Shown: positions 1 to 8,740, counted from the first letter of the stretch. The stretch is 49,076 bases of DNA from Mesobacillus campisalis (GCF_000986785.1 NZ_LAYY01000028.1:1-49076); one strand, 5' to 3'. Translations and numbers: made by a program. The notes: generated by a model not told the origin, from the sequence alone.

Positions 1-1695
1 TATATCGATTATAATGGCCGCTATTGCATGAGCTCGGCTGCCGGGGGATTCAACAAGACGCTCGGCATGGACCGCGGATCCACGCTTCCGTGGACAGAGC
101 TTGAGCATACAGACTGCTTCTTCATGTCCGGCACCAACACTGCGGAATGCCATCCTACGAGCATCCAGTGGTTCTGGAAAGCAAAGGATAAAGGCGCGAA
201 ACTGATTGTGGCCGATCCTCGCGAGACAGCAACAGCGCGTGTGGCCGATGTCCATCTTGACCTTCTTCCAGGAACAGATTCTGCATTGGCTAATGGAATC
301 ATGCATTTATTGATCAAACATGACTATGTCGATCATGAATATGTCCGGGAACGCTGCAATAATTTTGCGGAATTAAAAGAGATGACCGCAAAATTCACGC
401 CAGAATATACATCGAAGATTACCGGTGTAACAGTCGAGAAAATCGTGAAAGCAGCCCATATTTTCGGAAAATCCCCTCGTTCGGTTGTTATGTTTGCCCG
501 CGGTGCCGAGCAGCAGACAAAAGGCGTTGACAATGTCAGCCTGTATACTTCCATGGCGCTGCTTCGCGGCCAGATTGGAAAATTCGCTTCAGGTGTCGCT
601 ACATTTACCGGTCAGGGAAATGGGCAGGGAGGACGCGAGCATGGCCAGAAAGCCGATGCGCTTCCGGGCTACCGCAAGATTGCCAACCCGAAGGATGTCG
701 AGTACATTGCAGGTGTTTGGGGCATTCAGCCAGAGGAAATGCCAAAGGAAGGTGTTTCTGCCTACGAGATGTTCGATCTGATGGTGAACAAGACCATCCG
801 TGCCATGCATGTAATCTGTTCGAACCCGGTTGTTTCTTCACCAAATATCAATCATGTCTATAAAGCGTTCAAAAGCCTTGACTTCCTTGTTGTGAATGAC
901 TTCTTCATGTCGGAAACGGCGGAACTGGCAGATGTTGTTCTGCCTGCGACAACCTGGGCAGAGGATGAAGGCACAACCACAAATATCGAAGGCCGCGTCA
1001 TCCGCATCCGCAAGGTCGTGGAACCGCTAGGCGAATCAAAGACAGACTGGGAGATCATCAAACTGATTGCCGAACGGATGGGCAAAGGAAAGTACTTCCC
1101 TTACAGCGAGGCGAGAGAAATCTTTGACGAACTGCGCCTTGCATCAAAAGGCGGAAAGGCCGACTACTTTGGTGTCACATACGAAAAGATCGATGAACAG
1201 GATGGCGTATTTTGGCCGGCTCCTGCCGAAGACCATAAGGGAACGCCTTCCGTATTCAAAGAAAAATTTGCAACCGAAGATGGGAAAGCCAATCTTGCCG
1301 TCATTGATTGGAACGACCCAGCCGAGGTGCCTGATAACAAATATCCATTATGGCTGACAACAGGGCGTGTCGTATTCCACTATCTGTCGGGGAACCAGAC
1401 AAGACGCGTGGGATTCCTGATGGAACAATGTCCTGAGCCATTTGTGGAAATCCACCCTGAACTAGCAAGTGAGTACCAGGTCCAGAACGGTGAAAAAGTA
1501 AAATTAATTACTCCGCGCGGTGACATGGTTGCACCAGTGCGCATCACAAAAGCCATTAGGAAAGATACCCTGTTTGTTCCTTACCATTGGGGCAAAGACC
1601 TATCCGTCAACCAGTTGACCAGTCCTGCATTGGATCCGATTTCACGGATGCCTGAATTCAAAGTTTGTGCTGTAAAGCTTGAAAAACTTTCTTAA
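1..1695 (+). CDS. Molybdopterin oxidoreductase catalytic subunit (5' partial)
   Basis: Catalytic subunit of the DMSO-reductase/formate dehydrogenase/Nap-Nas nitrate reductase superfamily, which binds a bis-MGD molybdenum cofactor. The reading frame is open from base 1, so the N terminus, with the expected [4Fe-4S] motif and any Tat signal, lies outside. The first residues include NGRYCMSSA (Cys codon at 25-27), the position of the Mo-ligating Cys in NapA/NasA-type enzymes; it is Cys, not selenocysteine. Further family signs are GTNTAE, the cofactor-binding segment GQGNGQGGREHGQ, and a C-terminal molydopterin-dinucleotide domain (LTTGRVVFHYLSGNQTRR, then VPYHWG near the end). A four-cluster ferredoxin gene follows after 16 bp. 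Whether the substrate is nitrate, formate or something else cannot be told from this part. Family call sure; substrate open. Confidence 0.9.
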   Translation, partial: YIDYNGRYCMSSAAGGFNKTLGMDRGSTLPWTELEHTDCFFMSGTNTAECHPTSIQWFWKAKDKGAKLIVADPRETATARVADVHLDLLPGTDSALANGIMHLLIKHDYVDHEYVRERCNNFAELKEMTAKFTPEYTSKITGVTVEKIVKAAHIFGKSPRSVVMFARGAEQQTKGVDNVSLYTSMALLRGQIGKFASGVATFTGQGNGQGGREHGQKADALPGYRKIANPKDVEYIAGVWGIQPEEMPKEGVSAYEMFDLMVNKTIRAMHVICSNPVVSSPNINHVYKAFKSLDFLVVNDFFMSETAELADVVLPATTWAEDEGTTTNIEGRVIRIRKVVEPLGESKTDWEIIKLIAERMGKGKYFPYSEAREIFDELRLASKGGKADYFGVTYEKIDEQDGVFWPAPAEDHKGTPSVFKEKFATEDGKANLAVIDWNDPAEVPDNKYPLWLTTGRVVFHYLSGNQTRRVGFLMEQCPEPFVEIHPELASEYQVQNGEKVKLITPRGDMVAPVRITKAIRKDTLFVPYHWGKDLSVNQLTSPALDPISRMPEFKVCAVKLEKLS

Positions 1696-1711
1696 AAAGG
1701 AGCGGCTAAAA

Positions 1712-2260
1712 ATGAATAAAATCATGTATCTTGAATTTGAACGCTGCATCGGATGCCGTGCCTGTCAGGCAGCATGCCGTGAATGCGGTGACCATGATGC
1801 AAAGGAACGGAACTATGTAGAATATGTCGACTTTGCGGAATCAAGGCAGACATTCCCAATGCTCTGCATGCAGTGCAAAGACCCTGCTTGTGCCCGGGTT
1901 TGTCCGGCCAATGCCATCCAGATCACTGAGGAAGGCGTTGTCCTTTCCGCAATGGAAGAGAAGTGCATCGGCTGCCGCAACTGTACGTTTGGGTGCCCAT
2001 TCGGGATTCCGAAGTTCGATTTCGAAACGAACAAAATGTATAAATGCGATATGTGCTATGACAGAACAAGGGACGATATTCCGCCAATGTGTGCATCTGT
2101 CTGTCCAAGTGAAGCCATTCGCTTCATTGACTTTGACGAAATGCAGCAGCTGAGAAGGCGCCGTACGCAAATGAACCTTGTAGAAGGCAAGAAACCGCAA
2201 GAAGGAAACAAATGGGACTACGTTCCGGAATTCTTCGGTGTCTATACAGACTCTCAATGA
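1712..2260 (+). CDS. Four-cluster [4Fe-4S] ferredoxin subunit (DmsB/FdhB/NrfC type)
   Basis: Electron-transfer subunit of 182 residues that would pass electrons between the upstream molybdoenzyme and a membrane partner. Four Cys groups are visible: CIGCRACQAAC near residue 11, CMQCKDPACARVCP near 50, CIGCRNCTFGCP near 84 and CDMCYDR...CASVCP near 110, the usual arrangement for four [4Fe-4S] clusters in the DmsB family. The ATG at 1712 is chosen because AAAAAGGAG lies just upstream; an in-frame TTG at 1679 would overlap the previous gene. No signal peptide or membrane segment is present, so it would sit on the side of the catalytic subunit. A terminator follows directly. Confidence 0.92.
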   Translation: MNKIMYLEFERCIGCRACQAACRECGDHDAKERNYVEYVDFAESRQTFPMLCMQCKDPACARVCPANAIQITEEGVVLSAMEEKCIGCRNCTFGCPFGIPKFDFETNKMYKCDMCYDRTRDDIPPMCASVCPSEAIRFIDFDEMQQLRRRRTQMNLVEGKKPQEGNKWDYVPEFFGVYTDSQ

Positions 2261-2268
2261 TAGCCAGG

Positions 2269-2308
2269 AAAGCTGGTCCAGGCAAGGAGCAGGGCCAGCT
2301 TCTTTTTT
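2269..2308 (+). terminator. Intrinsic terminator after ferredoxin subunit
   Basis: AGCTGGTCC (2271-2279) pairs with GGGCCAGCT (2292-2300), one G-U pair included, followed by TCTTTTTT. It closes the molybdoenzyme/ferredoxin unit, so the mrp-type gene at 2442 probably has its own promoter or depends on read-through. Confidence 0.8.
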
Positions 2309-2441
2309 GCAGGGCCGGGAGTGGGCCTCATTCTTCCTGAAAAGGGGTTAATGAACTTGAAAGGCTTATAATAACCATAATTGGGAAAAGGGTAAGAAAG
2401 TACTTTTCCGTTCTTCAATACAAAAAAAGGGGTGCGGCACG

Positions 2442-3179
2442 ATGTTAAAAGGAAATGTTCTCGCTGTGACAAGCGGAAAAGGGGGAGTAGGGAAATCATC
2501 CTTATCTGTCAATTTGGCGCTAGCCCTTCAAAAGCTTGGGAAATCCGCAGCGATTATTGATTTGGATATATACGGGTTCAGCATTCCGAAAATTCTAAAC
2601 ATAGATTTTAAACCAAAAACCTTCAATGGAAAAATCATTCCGGTGGAGACACATGGAATCAAGGTCATGTCCATGGGCTTCCTTGTCAAAGGGAATGACC
2701 CGATTGTATGGCGCGGACCGATGCTCGGCAAAATGATCGAGCATTTTACAAAGGATGTTCTTTGGGGAGAATTGGATTACTTTATTCTTGATATGCCTCC
2801 AGGTACAGGCGATGTGGCCCTTGACATGCATTTGATGATTCCTGAAAGCAAGGAGATTGTGGTAACGACCCCTCATAAGGCGGCTGCTTATGTTGCAGAA
2901 CGGGCAGGCTCAATGGCAATCAAGAGCAATCATGAAGTCATTGGCGTTGTGGAGAATATGTCTTATTTCACCCCTCCGGGAACGAATGACAGATACCATA
3001 TCTTCGGAAAGGGAGGCGGCGAAGAACTCGCATCCCAGCTTGGGGTCGACCTGCTCACCCAGCTTCCAATCCAGGAACATGATGAGAACTCGGAAACCCC
3101 GGCGATTGCTTTTGCGGACACTCCGCTTCAGGAAGAGTATATGAAGCTTGCCGAAAAGATTGATGCCAGGTTTAGCTAG
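2442..3179 (+). CDS. Mrp/NBP35-type P-loop ATPase
   Basis: ATPase of the Mrp/ApbC/Nbp35 family (MinD/SIMIBI class), whose members act in iron-sulfur cluster carriage or as regulators (SalA in Bacillus). 245 residues. The deviant Walker [10 protein letters not shown] is near residue 13, the switch II segment LDMPPGTGD near 116, and the family signature VENMSYF near 169. The N-terminal DUF59/MIP18 domain of full-length Mrp is absent. The C-x-x-C that normally follows ENMSYF and bridges a [4Fe-4S] cluster in the dimer is replaced by TPPGTN. ATG at 2442 is preceded by AAAAAGGGGTG. Its place between Fe-S subunits suggests maturation of this redox complex; that is inference. Confidence 0.88.
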   Translation: MLKGNVLAVTSGKGGVGKSSLSVNLALALQKLGKSAAIIDLDIYGFSIPKILNIDFKPKTFNGKIIPVETHGIKVMSMGFLVKGNDPIVWRGPMLGKMIEHFTKDVLWGELDYFILDMPPGTGDVALDMHLMIPESKEIVVTTPHKAAAYVAERAGSMAIKSNHEVIGVVENMSYFTPPGTNDRYHIFGKGGGEELASQLGVDLLTQLPIQEHDENSETPAIAFADTPLQEEYMKLAEKIDARFS

Positions 3180-3221
3180 CATCTAGCTTTGAAGAATAAC
3201 TTGAAACTGGAGGATTCAGTT

Positions 3222-3752
3222 ATGACGGATGATAAAAAGAATAAAAACCATCAATCTGATGACCAGGATATGATGAAGCTTGTCGACAACCTCAACAGGA
3301 AGGAAGACGTAAACCTCAACAGGCGGGCCTTTTTGAAAGCTACCTTCGGAACAACAGTCGCCCTCGGTCTGGCGACAACCCCATTTGGAGTATTATCTGT
3401 CATGCGCGATGGCCATAACGACGGCGAACGGGTCGAAATCGCCGAAGCGGACGAGTTGGCAGTTGGAGAGTCAAAAAACTTCGTTTATCCTAAAGAAGGC
3501 GATACAGCTATTCTCGTACGGACAAAAGATGACAAATATGTGGCCTACAACAATAAATGCACCCACCTGCAATGCCCGGTGTTCTATGAGCATAAGGAGG
3601 ACATCCTTTTATGCCCTTGCCATAAAGGCTACTTTGATGTGAATAATGGCCATCCGGTTGCCGGTCCGCCACAGCGGGAGCTCCCGAAAATCCTTGTCGA
3701 AGTACAGGGCGGCAAAGTGTACGCCGTCGGAAGGGAGTACAGGCATGGATAA
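3222..3752 (+). CDS. Tat-exported Rieske [2Fe-2S] protein
   Basis: Rieske iron-sulfur protein of 176 residues. All four ligands are present: C113-x-H115 in CTHLQCP and C131-x2-H134 in CPCHKGYFD, with the usual disulfide cysteines C118 and C133. The N terminus carries a twin-arginine motif NRRAFLK (R34-R35) followed by a hydrophobic stretch (FGTTVALGLATTPFGVLSV), so the protein should be Tat-translocated and anchored outside, as in QcrA or AioB. The ATG at 3222 has GGAGG 7 bp upstream; a TTG at 3189 is in frame but poorly placed. No cytochrome b gene is adjacent, so it is more likely part of the molybdoenzyme complex than of a bc complex (inference). It overlaps the next gene by 8 bp. Confidence 0.93.
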   Translation: MTDDKKNKNHQSDDQDMMKLVDNLNRKEDVNLNRRAFLKATFGTTVALGLATTPFGVLSVMRDGHNDGERVEIAEADELAVGESKNFVYPKEGDTAILVRTKDDKYVAYNNKCTHLQCPVFYEHKEDILLCPCHKGYFDVNNGHPVAGPPQRELPKILVEVQGGKVYAVGREYRHG

Positions 3753-3942
3753 AAAAAAGCTCTCATTCCTATCGATTTTCGTGTTCCTGGCCATAAATGT
3801 CGTCTCCCTGGTACAAGTGATTGAAGGATACTATGGCAGGGAATATGGCCATGTATATACGTTCATGTTTGTCTCCCTCCTATCGACTGCGCTAGCAACG
3901 GCTGCGTTTTTTATCTGGAGAAAAGAGGAGTATAAGAAGTAA
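3745..3942 (+). CDS. Small two-TM membrane protein
   Basis: A 65-residue protein with two hydrophobic segments (about residues 8-24 and 38-57) joined by a polar loop with several tyrosines (EGYYGREYGHVY), ending in charged RKEEYKK. It starts inside the 3' end of the Rieske gene (ATG 3745, 8-bp overlap), which implies translational coupling and a shared role, possibly as a membrane anchor or small subunit. I do not recognise a named family. Confidence 0.7.
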   Translation: MDKKKLSFLSIFVFLAINVVSLVQVIEGYYGREYGHVYTFMFVSLLSTALATAAFFIWRKEEYKK

Positions 3943-3978
3943 CCGGCGGGTAGATTATATAGAAAAAGGAGGGTTTCC

Positions 3979-4194
3979 ATGGACTCCCGATTCAATCATG
4001 ATCCCCGCAAGGAAAGCATTGAAACAATATTAAAGAATTCCCTGGAGACAGAAGAAGATTTGATGCGGACGTATATCATAACCGCTGAGCGCATCCATGA
4101 CGATGACGAGCTGAAAAATCGCCTGCAAAATTTCGCCGAAGGCAATGCGAAACGAACCAGGCAGCTGATTGACGAATTAGATAATAGAAAATAA
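3979..4194 (+). CDS. Small acidic helical protein of unknown function
   Basis: 71 residues, highly charged, no membrane segment or signal. The composition (LKNSLETEEDLMRTYIITAERI, then DDELKNRLQNFAEGNAKR) suggests a two-helix bundle, somewhat like a fragment of a ferritin-like/rubrerythrin fold, but no metal-ligand pattern is complete. AAAGGAGG precedes the ATG at good spacing and a terminator follows, so it is a real gene. I do not recognise it. Confidence 0.65.
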   Translation: MDSRFNHDPRKESIETILKNSLETEEDLMRTYIITAERIHDDDELKNRLQNFAEGNAKRTRQLIDELDNRK

Positions 4195-4198
4195 AAAG

Positions 4199-4221
4199 TC
4201 GGGGCTTATCCCCGATTTTTG
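4199..4221 (+). terminator. Intrinsic terminator
   Basis: TCGGGG (4199-4204) pairs with CCCCGA (4210-4215) across a 5-nt loop, followed by TTTTT. It ends the small gene at 3979 and faces the convergent gene at 4226. Confidence 0.8.
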
Positions 4222-4225
4222 TTGT

Positions 4226-4738
4226 TTAGCTAAAACTATTTGTCGGTTCGACAGCGAGGGATTCCCCCTCATATTTCCGTTCGCCAAAGATGGTTATCAC
4301 GGTGCAGGAGGTGATCCGGAAGGGATTTTCTGCTGTCGCATATTCTGCAAGCAGACCGTTATCCAAGTCTTCGCCTTCTTCGTTTTTAACAATGACATTC
4401 TGGCCTTCCAGTGTCCGAAGCCTGGCTTTCATGAGGAACTCCTTCCATGGCTCCCAGTTCCTGATCAAATGGGCACTCTCGCCATTTTGCAGATATCCCA
4501 GCTGGCATTCACTTTCATCAATCGTTATGTCCTTTCCGGCGGTTATTTCCAGGATGACCTCTCTAATAACTTCATATTGGCTCATTTCCAATTGCGGATC
4601 AATCAGGAAGATCACTTCATCATTTTCGTTATATTGGATGGCTGCAAGAGTCCTTTCATGGTAAAAAACGGCGTTCCCCTTAATGTGCCGGGATTCGACT
4701 TGTTCCTTTTCAAGCCCTCTTAAAATCAGTTTAAGCAT
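4226..4738 (-). CDS. Hypothetical cytoplasmic protein
   Basis: 170 residues, soluble, no signal peptide or membrane segment. The N-terminal half (HERTLAAIQYNENDEVIFLIDPQLEMSQYEVIREVILEI) alternates strand and helix; two Cys residues (about 79 and 144) do not form a known motif. Start ATG at 4738 is preceded on this strand by GGAAGGAAGAAGGG. I cannot assign a family. It is divergent from the dynamin-like gene across a 338-bp gap. Confidence 0.6.
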   Translation of the reverse strand: MLKLILRGLEKEQVESRHIKGNAVFYHERTLAAIQYNENDEVIFLIDPQLEMSQYEVIREVILEITAGKDITIDESECQLGYLQNGESAHLIRNWEPWKEFLMKARLRTLEGQNVIVKNEEGEDLDNGLLAEYATAENPFRITSCTVITIFGERKYEGESLAVEPTNSFS

Positions 4739-5076
4739 AATGTCCCTTCTTCCTTCCCATCAGCAGATGCTTCTATCTATAATAATATGACCTTCTCTCC
4801 GCCGGGACAAACATAATCTCCCTTGACGCCCGTAAAAAGGTGATGGGTCCCGAATACTATGGCGATTCCCGGTTTCTGGCTCTTTTATTACAGAATTCCG
4901 TGGTGTTTGTTGTAAAACTGAAAGCAAACAGACACGCTGCGAGAAAAAAGCATGTTAAAATAAGGAGATAAGGTTTAATATGCCGAAATTTGCGGAATTA
5001 AATCTATTTAACCGGAATATATAAAAACATTAACTACTAAACTTACATTGTAAATAAGCAAATCGGAGGATGCCAT
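4739..5076. other. Intergenic region, no clear gene
   Basis: A gap of 338 bp between divergent genes. I see no convincing -35/-10 pair. The only coding-like signal is a 14-codon ORF at 4980-5024 with AAGGAG at 4963-4968, which could be a leader peptide but has no supporting context (see findings). CGGAGG at 5062-5067 is the ribosome binding site of the gene at 5077. Confidence 0.4.
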
Positions 5077-7800
5077 ATGACAATGGATGAACAATTAATT
5101 AAAAAGGCGTACTTTGAGAAGTATATCGAGGGCTCCGAGGAGCATCCAGTACTGATACTCGGCGAGCTCAGTCTTGAAGAGGGCAGGAAAGAGATCCCTG
5201 ATCTATCCTATCTCCGTTTTGCCCAGGGAGAGGTATATTTTCATCACAAAGATTACGAAACGGCCATTTTCAAATGGGAGAATATCCAAAACGAACTTGA
5301 GGGCTGGGCAAAGAAAAACATGGCGGATGCCTATCTTGAACTGGGGCTTCCAGGGACGGCGGAAGGCATCTATCTGTCCATTGATACCGAAAGCATCACG
5401 CTAAAGATTGAAACGGGCCTGCAGCTGCTGTCGATTTACATGGAACAGGGAAAGCTTGAGAGAGCGACCGAGATTGTCAGTGCAGCAGTGGCCCTCAAAC
5501 CTGATTATCCCGAGATTACCGAAATTGCCCGTTCCTTTTACGAAGAAAACAAGAATTGGGAACGTGCCGTCAAGCTGGCGATGGAGGAGGGAATCCGCAC
5601 AAGGGAAACCCAATGGTTTGACCGCCTGAATACCTATGTGGACGCAGGCTATACAGATGGCAATCTGCCAGATTACTTTAATGAAGCGCTGAAGGCGTTG
5701 TTCGATATTGATCGGAAGCGGTTTGAAAAGCTTGCTGTATCGTTATGGAGCCAATACCGCAATCAGCCTGAGTTCATCGCCTGGGTCAAAAACTTCAATA
5801 CGCTCTTTTTTGACCTGGATGCTTCCCGCAGTGAAGGATGGCGGGATTTATCCGCTGTCTACCAGGAGGCGTATTTTGAGCTTATCAATGGAACGAGACT
5901 AGTCAGGGAGCTTTCACCGCTGATTCCGGTCCATCTGACCAACTGGCTGAAGATCACAAATCCAGCTTCCTCTTTGTTCGCCTCGTCATCGGTTATGGCA
6001 TGGAGCGAAATGTTCCCATCAAGCATTCCCTCCGAAACTGTACGGGACGCGGAGGATTTGATCCTGAATGCAAGGAAATATCCGTCTGCAAAAGAAGACA
6101 CCCTTGAGCTGTTTGAAATGCTGCTTGTATGGTCGGATAAAAATGGAATTGAAGCGGGCAATCGAATTCAATGGCTGATGGAGGAACTAGCGACTGACGA
6201 TACCCAGCATATCGTCCTTGCCGGTGTTTCGGGCAGCGGCAAAGCAGGTTTGGTCAACCAGCTGCTGGATGAGGAACTTTTGGCAGGCCAGACTTCCGCA
6301 GTTGTTGCTTTCAAGCCGGGGGATGAGCCGCAAATCCGGGAGATTTCCGATGAAGAAATCAGCCTGATTGCGAATTACGAAGAGTTCCAGGAAGCAGCTG
6401 GAATCAGGCGCCAAAATTATAAACGGGAAAAAATCATCGATGTCAGGATTCCCAATGAATTCTTGGAGACAAATGGTCTGACCCTTGTAGATACGCCCGA
6501 CATCAGTCCTGATAATATGAATGTAAACCCGTTGTATCAGTATGTAAACTTTGCCGACAGGATGCTGTTTGTCCTGAACCAGGAGAATCCGTTGACGGAG
6601 CTTGAACAGGAGGTCCTTATGGAGATAAGCCGCCTGGCACCGGATCTTCAGGTTCATTTCCTGGTCTGCCGCCATCAGCCTTTCCAGGATGAACAGGAGG
6701 CAGTTGACATCCTTTCGCGGATCCAGGTTTTCTATCCTAATGCCAGGCTGTTCATGTTTTCGGAAAGCTATGCAGGCGAGGCCCAAAAAAGGGAGCTGGC
6801 AAAGTTCCTTCGGGAGGGAATCGGCAATCCAGGGGAAGAGCGCATCCTGAAGCTTCAGCATTACACAAGGATTGCCATCCATTATTTGCTCGATAAACGT
6901 ATTGAAATGGAAAATGATCTGGTCGAAAGCGTACGGTGGAATGAGGAGATGGTGTCCAAGCTGAAGGGGGCCATCCACCAGGTGCAGGACCTTGAAGAAG
7001 AGAAGAAAAAGTACATCAAAGAAGATTATTTGAAAATCAAGGAAGAGATCCGGGCGGAAATGCTGAAGGAAATTCCAAATATCCTGAGGCGGACCTCCGA
7101 TATTATCAAGGAAGACAGCGATTTTGGAAATCTGCATGCCAAGCTTAATGACGAAATGAACGACCGCGTCCAGGAATATCTGGATACAAAGATTCTTCGC
7201 AGCTACTACAGCTCGTTGCAGGATTGGATTTCTCTTTCAAAGGACGAGTTCGAACAGGCGCAGTTCAAGCTTGATGAGATGAGCCAAGGCTTCAATGCCA
7301 TGTTCGGGGAAGAGCGAATCGTGCAGCAATGCGACTTTAAGGTGCTCGATGACTGGAAGCGTGATGCAGACCGGATGACCAGCGGAATCCAGCTGGAAAA
7401 GATAAACTTCCTGCGCAGCCCGGCGCAGTTCCTGCTGAAGAGTGCCGGCATGCTGTTAAGTGTACTCCCGCAGAACAATGCGATGCTTTATAATAAATAC
7501 AAATCTTATGTGGAAAATGAAGATTACAGCGAAAGCGCACGCTCTATTGCAAAGAGATTTTTCAAGCAGTTTGAAATGTTTGAGAAGTCGATTGAACGGG
7601 ATATAGGGCTGTTCTTCAGGCAGCCGCTTCATGTGCTCGAAGAAGCCGTTAAAGAATCGGGCCATGAAATTGAAACAAGCCAGAAGGCCCTTGAAAAAAT
7701 GAGGGTCAAGCCAGAGGTTTACAGGGACCCCCTTAATTTGTTCGAAGTCCGGCTCCGACAGTATGAATGGATGACAGCAGCCGGGAAACAGGGAGGTTGA
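5077..7800 (+). CDS. TPR and dynamin-like GTPase-fold protein with degenerate G motifs
   Basis: 907 residues. Residues about 40-210 form TPR-like helical pairs (YLRFAQGEVYFHHKDYETAIFKW and KNMADAYLELGLPGTAEGIYL). Residues about 375-590 look like a dynamin-superfamily G domain: P-loop G383-V-S-G-S-G-K389-A390 and a DTPG-like D472-T-P-D475. Residues about 609-690 are strongly charged and likely coiled coil, followed by a helical C terminus to about 890. The P-loop Ser/Thr that binds Mg2+ is Ala, the G3 glycine is Asp, and no N/TKxD G4 motif is visible where LVCRHQPFQ stands, so nucleotide hydrolysis is doubtful. Bacterial dynamin-like proteins remodel or guard membranes; this one may act as a scaffold. 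Monocistronic, closed by a strong terminator. Two starts, 5077 and 5083, are possible. Confidence 0.8.
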   Translation: MTMDEQLIKKAYFEKYIEGSEEHPVLILGELSLEEGRKEIPDLSYLRFAQGEVYFHHKDYETAIFKWENIQNELEGWAKKNMADAYLELGLPGTAEGIYLSIDTESITLKIETGLQLLSIYMEQGKLERATEIVSAAVALKPDYPEITEIARSFYEENKNWERAVKLAMEEGIRTRETQWFDRLNTYVDAGYTDGNLPDYFNEALKALFDIDRKRFEKLAVSLWSQYRNQPEFIAWVKNFNTLFFDLDASRSEGWRDLSAVYQEAYFELINGTRLVRELSPLIPVHLTNWLKITNPASSLFASSSVMAWSEMFPSSIPSETVRDAEDLILNARKYPSAKEDTLELFEMLLVWSDKNGIEAGNRIQWLMEELATDDTQHIVLAGVSGSGKAGLVNQLLDEELLAGQTSAVVAFKPGDEPQIREISDEEISLIANYEEFQEAAGIRRQNYKREKIIDVRIPNEFLETNGLTLVDTPDISPDNMNVNPLYQYVNFADRMLFVLNQENPLTELEQEVLMEISRLAPDLQVHFLVCRHQPFQDEQEAVDILSRIQVFYPNARLFMFSESYAGEAQKRELAKFLREGIGNPGEERILKLQHYTRIAIHYLLDKRIEMENDLVESVRWNEEMVSKLKGAIHQVQDLEEEKKKYIKEDYLKIKEEIRAEMLKEIPNILRRTSDIIKEDSDFGNLHAKLNDEMNDRVQEYLDTKILRSYYSSLQDWISLSKDEFEQAQFKLDEMSQGFNAMFGEERIVQQCDFKVLDDWKRDADRMTSGIQLEKINFLRSPAQFLLKSAGMLLSVLPQNNAMLYNKYKSYVENEDYSESARSIAKRFFKQFEMFEKSIERDIGLFFRQPLHVLEEAVKESGHEIETSQKALEKMRVKPEVYRDPLNLFEVRLRQYEWMTAAGKQGG

Positions 7801-7802
7801 TC

Positions 7803-7844
7803 ATAGCAAAAAGGAAGGCCAACTCCGGCCTTCCTTTTTGCTAT
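7803..7844. terminator. Bidirectional intrinsic terminator
   Basis: A perfect 18-bp stem: the left arm 7803-7820 (core AAAAAGGAAGGCC) pairs with 7827-7844 across loop AACTCC. A and T runs at both ends make it work for the gene ending at 7800 (+) and the channel gene ending at 7845 (-). Confidence 0.9.
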
Positions 7845-8645
7845 CTATGGAAAAAATTGGGACTGTTCGTCATCGAGGAAGGGCTTATTTGCATAATAGT
7901 ACATCCATCCCATCATCAGGCTGCCGCCAATCAGGTTGCCGATGGTAACAGGCACCAGATTATGAATGACTCCTTCCATTGAAATGGTTCCCGGGTGATT
8001 GAGAACGAGGGCAATGGCAAACGTACACATATTGGCGATACTGTGTTCATAGCCCGATATGAAAAAGCAAAAAACAAACAGAATCATCGCAAACATCTTC
8101 GGACCATCCCCTTTTAGAGCCATCGGGATGAAAAAGGCCATGCATACAAGCCAATTACAGAGAATGGCCCGGAAGAATAGTTCACTGGCGGGGTCTGTCA
8201 TTTTTTTTTCCACAACACTAAGCAAGAAGGTATTAACGGAAGCGTCATTAAACAGCCCCGTTGTATAGATTAAAAACGCAAAGGCAGCGGCTCCGAGAAT
8301 ATTGCCTCCATAGCTGTACAGCCACATGGTGAAGACTTCAGGCCACCCCATTTTCTTTCGGAGGGCAGCGAAGGTATAGTAAAACGTGTTGCCGGTAAAA
8401 AGATCCCCACCCCCATAGGCAATCAAAATGATTGCGGCCCCAAAGGTGAGGGCGGCCATCGGGTAGGTGAACGGCGAATGCTCAAGATAAAAGAAATTTC
8501 CGGTCTTAAATGCGACAATGACACCAAATCCAATGAACATGGATGCCAGTGCGGCCCTTGCCAAATATCTCGTCCGGCTTTGGCGGAATACTTTACGTTT
8601 TTTCAATGCCAGCTGTTCAGCCTCAAGCAGCGGCTTCACTTCCAT
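7845..8645 (-). CDS. Formate/nitrite transporter (FNT) family channel
   Basis: 266 residues with six predicted membrane helices, the FocA/NirC fold, a pentameric channel for small monovalent anions. Family signs are GGGDLFTGNTFYYTF in the first half and GYEHSIANM in the second, which contains the conserved pore histidine. The first re-entrant loop and the NWLVCMAFF helix are also typical. A nitrite role (NirC/YwcJ-like) fits the nirBD genes 6 kb away, and a formate role would fit the molybdoenzyme at the window start; the sequence alone does not decide. Start ATG at 8645 with GGGTG upstream. Confidence 0.92.
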   Translation of the reverse strand: MEVKPLLEAEQLALKKRKVFRQSRTRYLARAALASMFIGFGVIVAFKTGNFFYLEHSPFTYPMAALTFGAAIILIAYGGGDLFTGNTFYYTFAALRKKMGWPEVFTMWLYSYGGNILGAAAFAFLIYTTGLFNDASVNTFLLSVVEKKMTDPASELFFRAILCNWLVCMAFFIPMALKGDGPKMFAMILFVFCFFISGYEHSIANMCTFAIALVLNHPGTISMEGVIHNLVPVTIGNLIGGSLMMGWMYYYANKPFLDDEQSQFFP

Positions 8646-8740
8646 ATTTTCACCCGCATATCCAATGTAGTTTTAACCATAGTTTGGCGATTTTTGCTCC
8701 ATCTATGTAGTCCGTTACCCTGAATTGGAAAAGGAAAACA

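Noticed and set aside
6187-7137. 316-codon minus-strand frame inside the dynamin-like gene
   Set aside because: No ribosome binding site or recognisable domain; the plus-strand gene spans it entirely.
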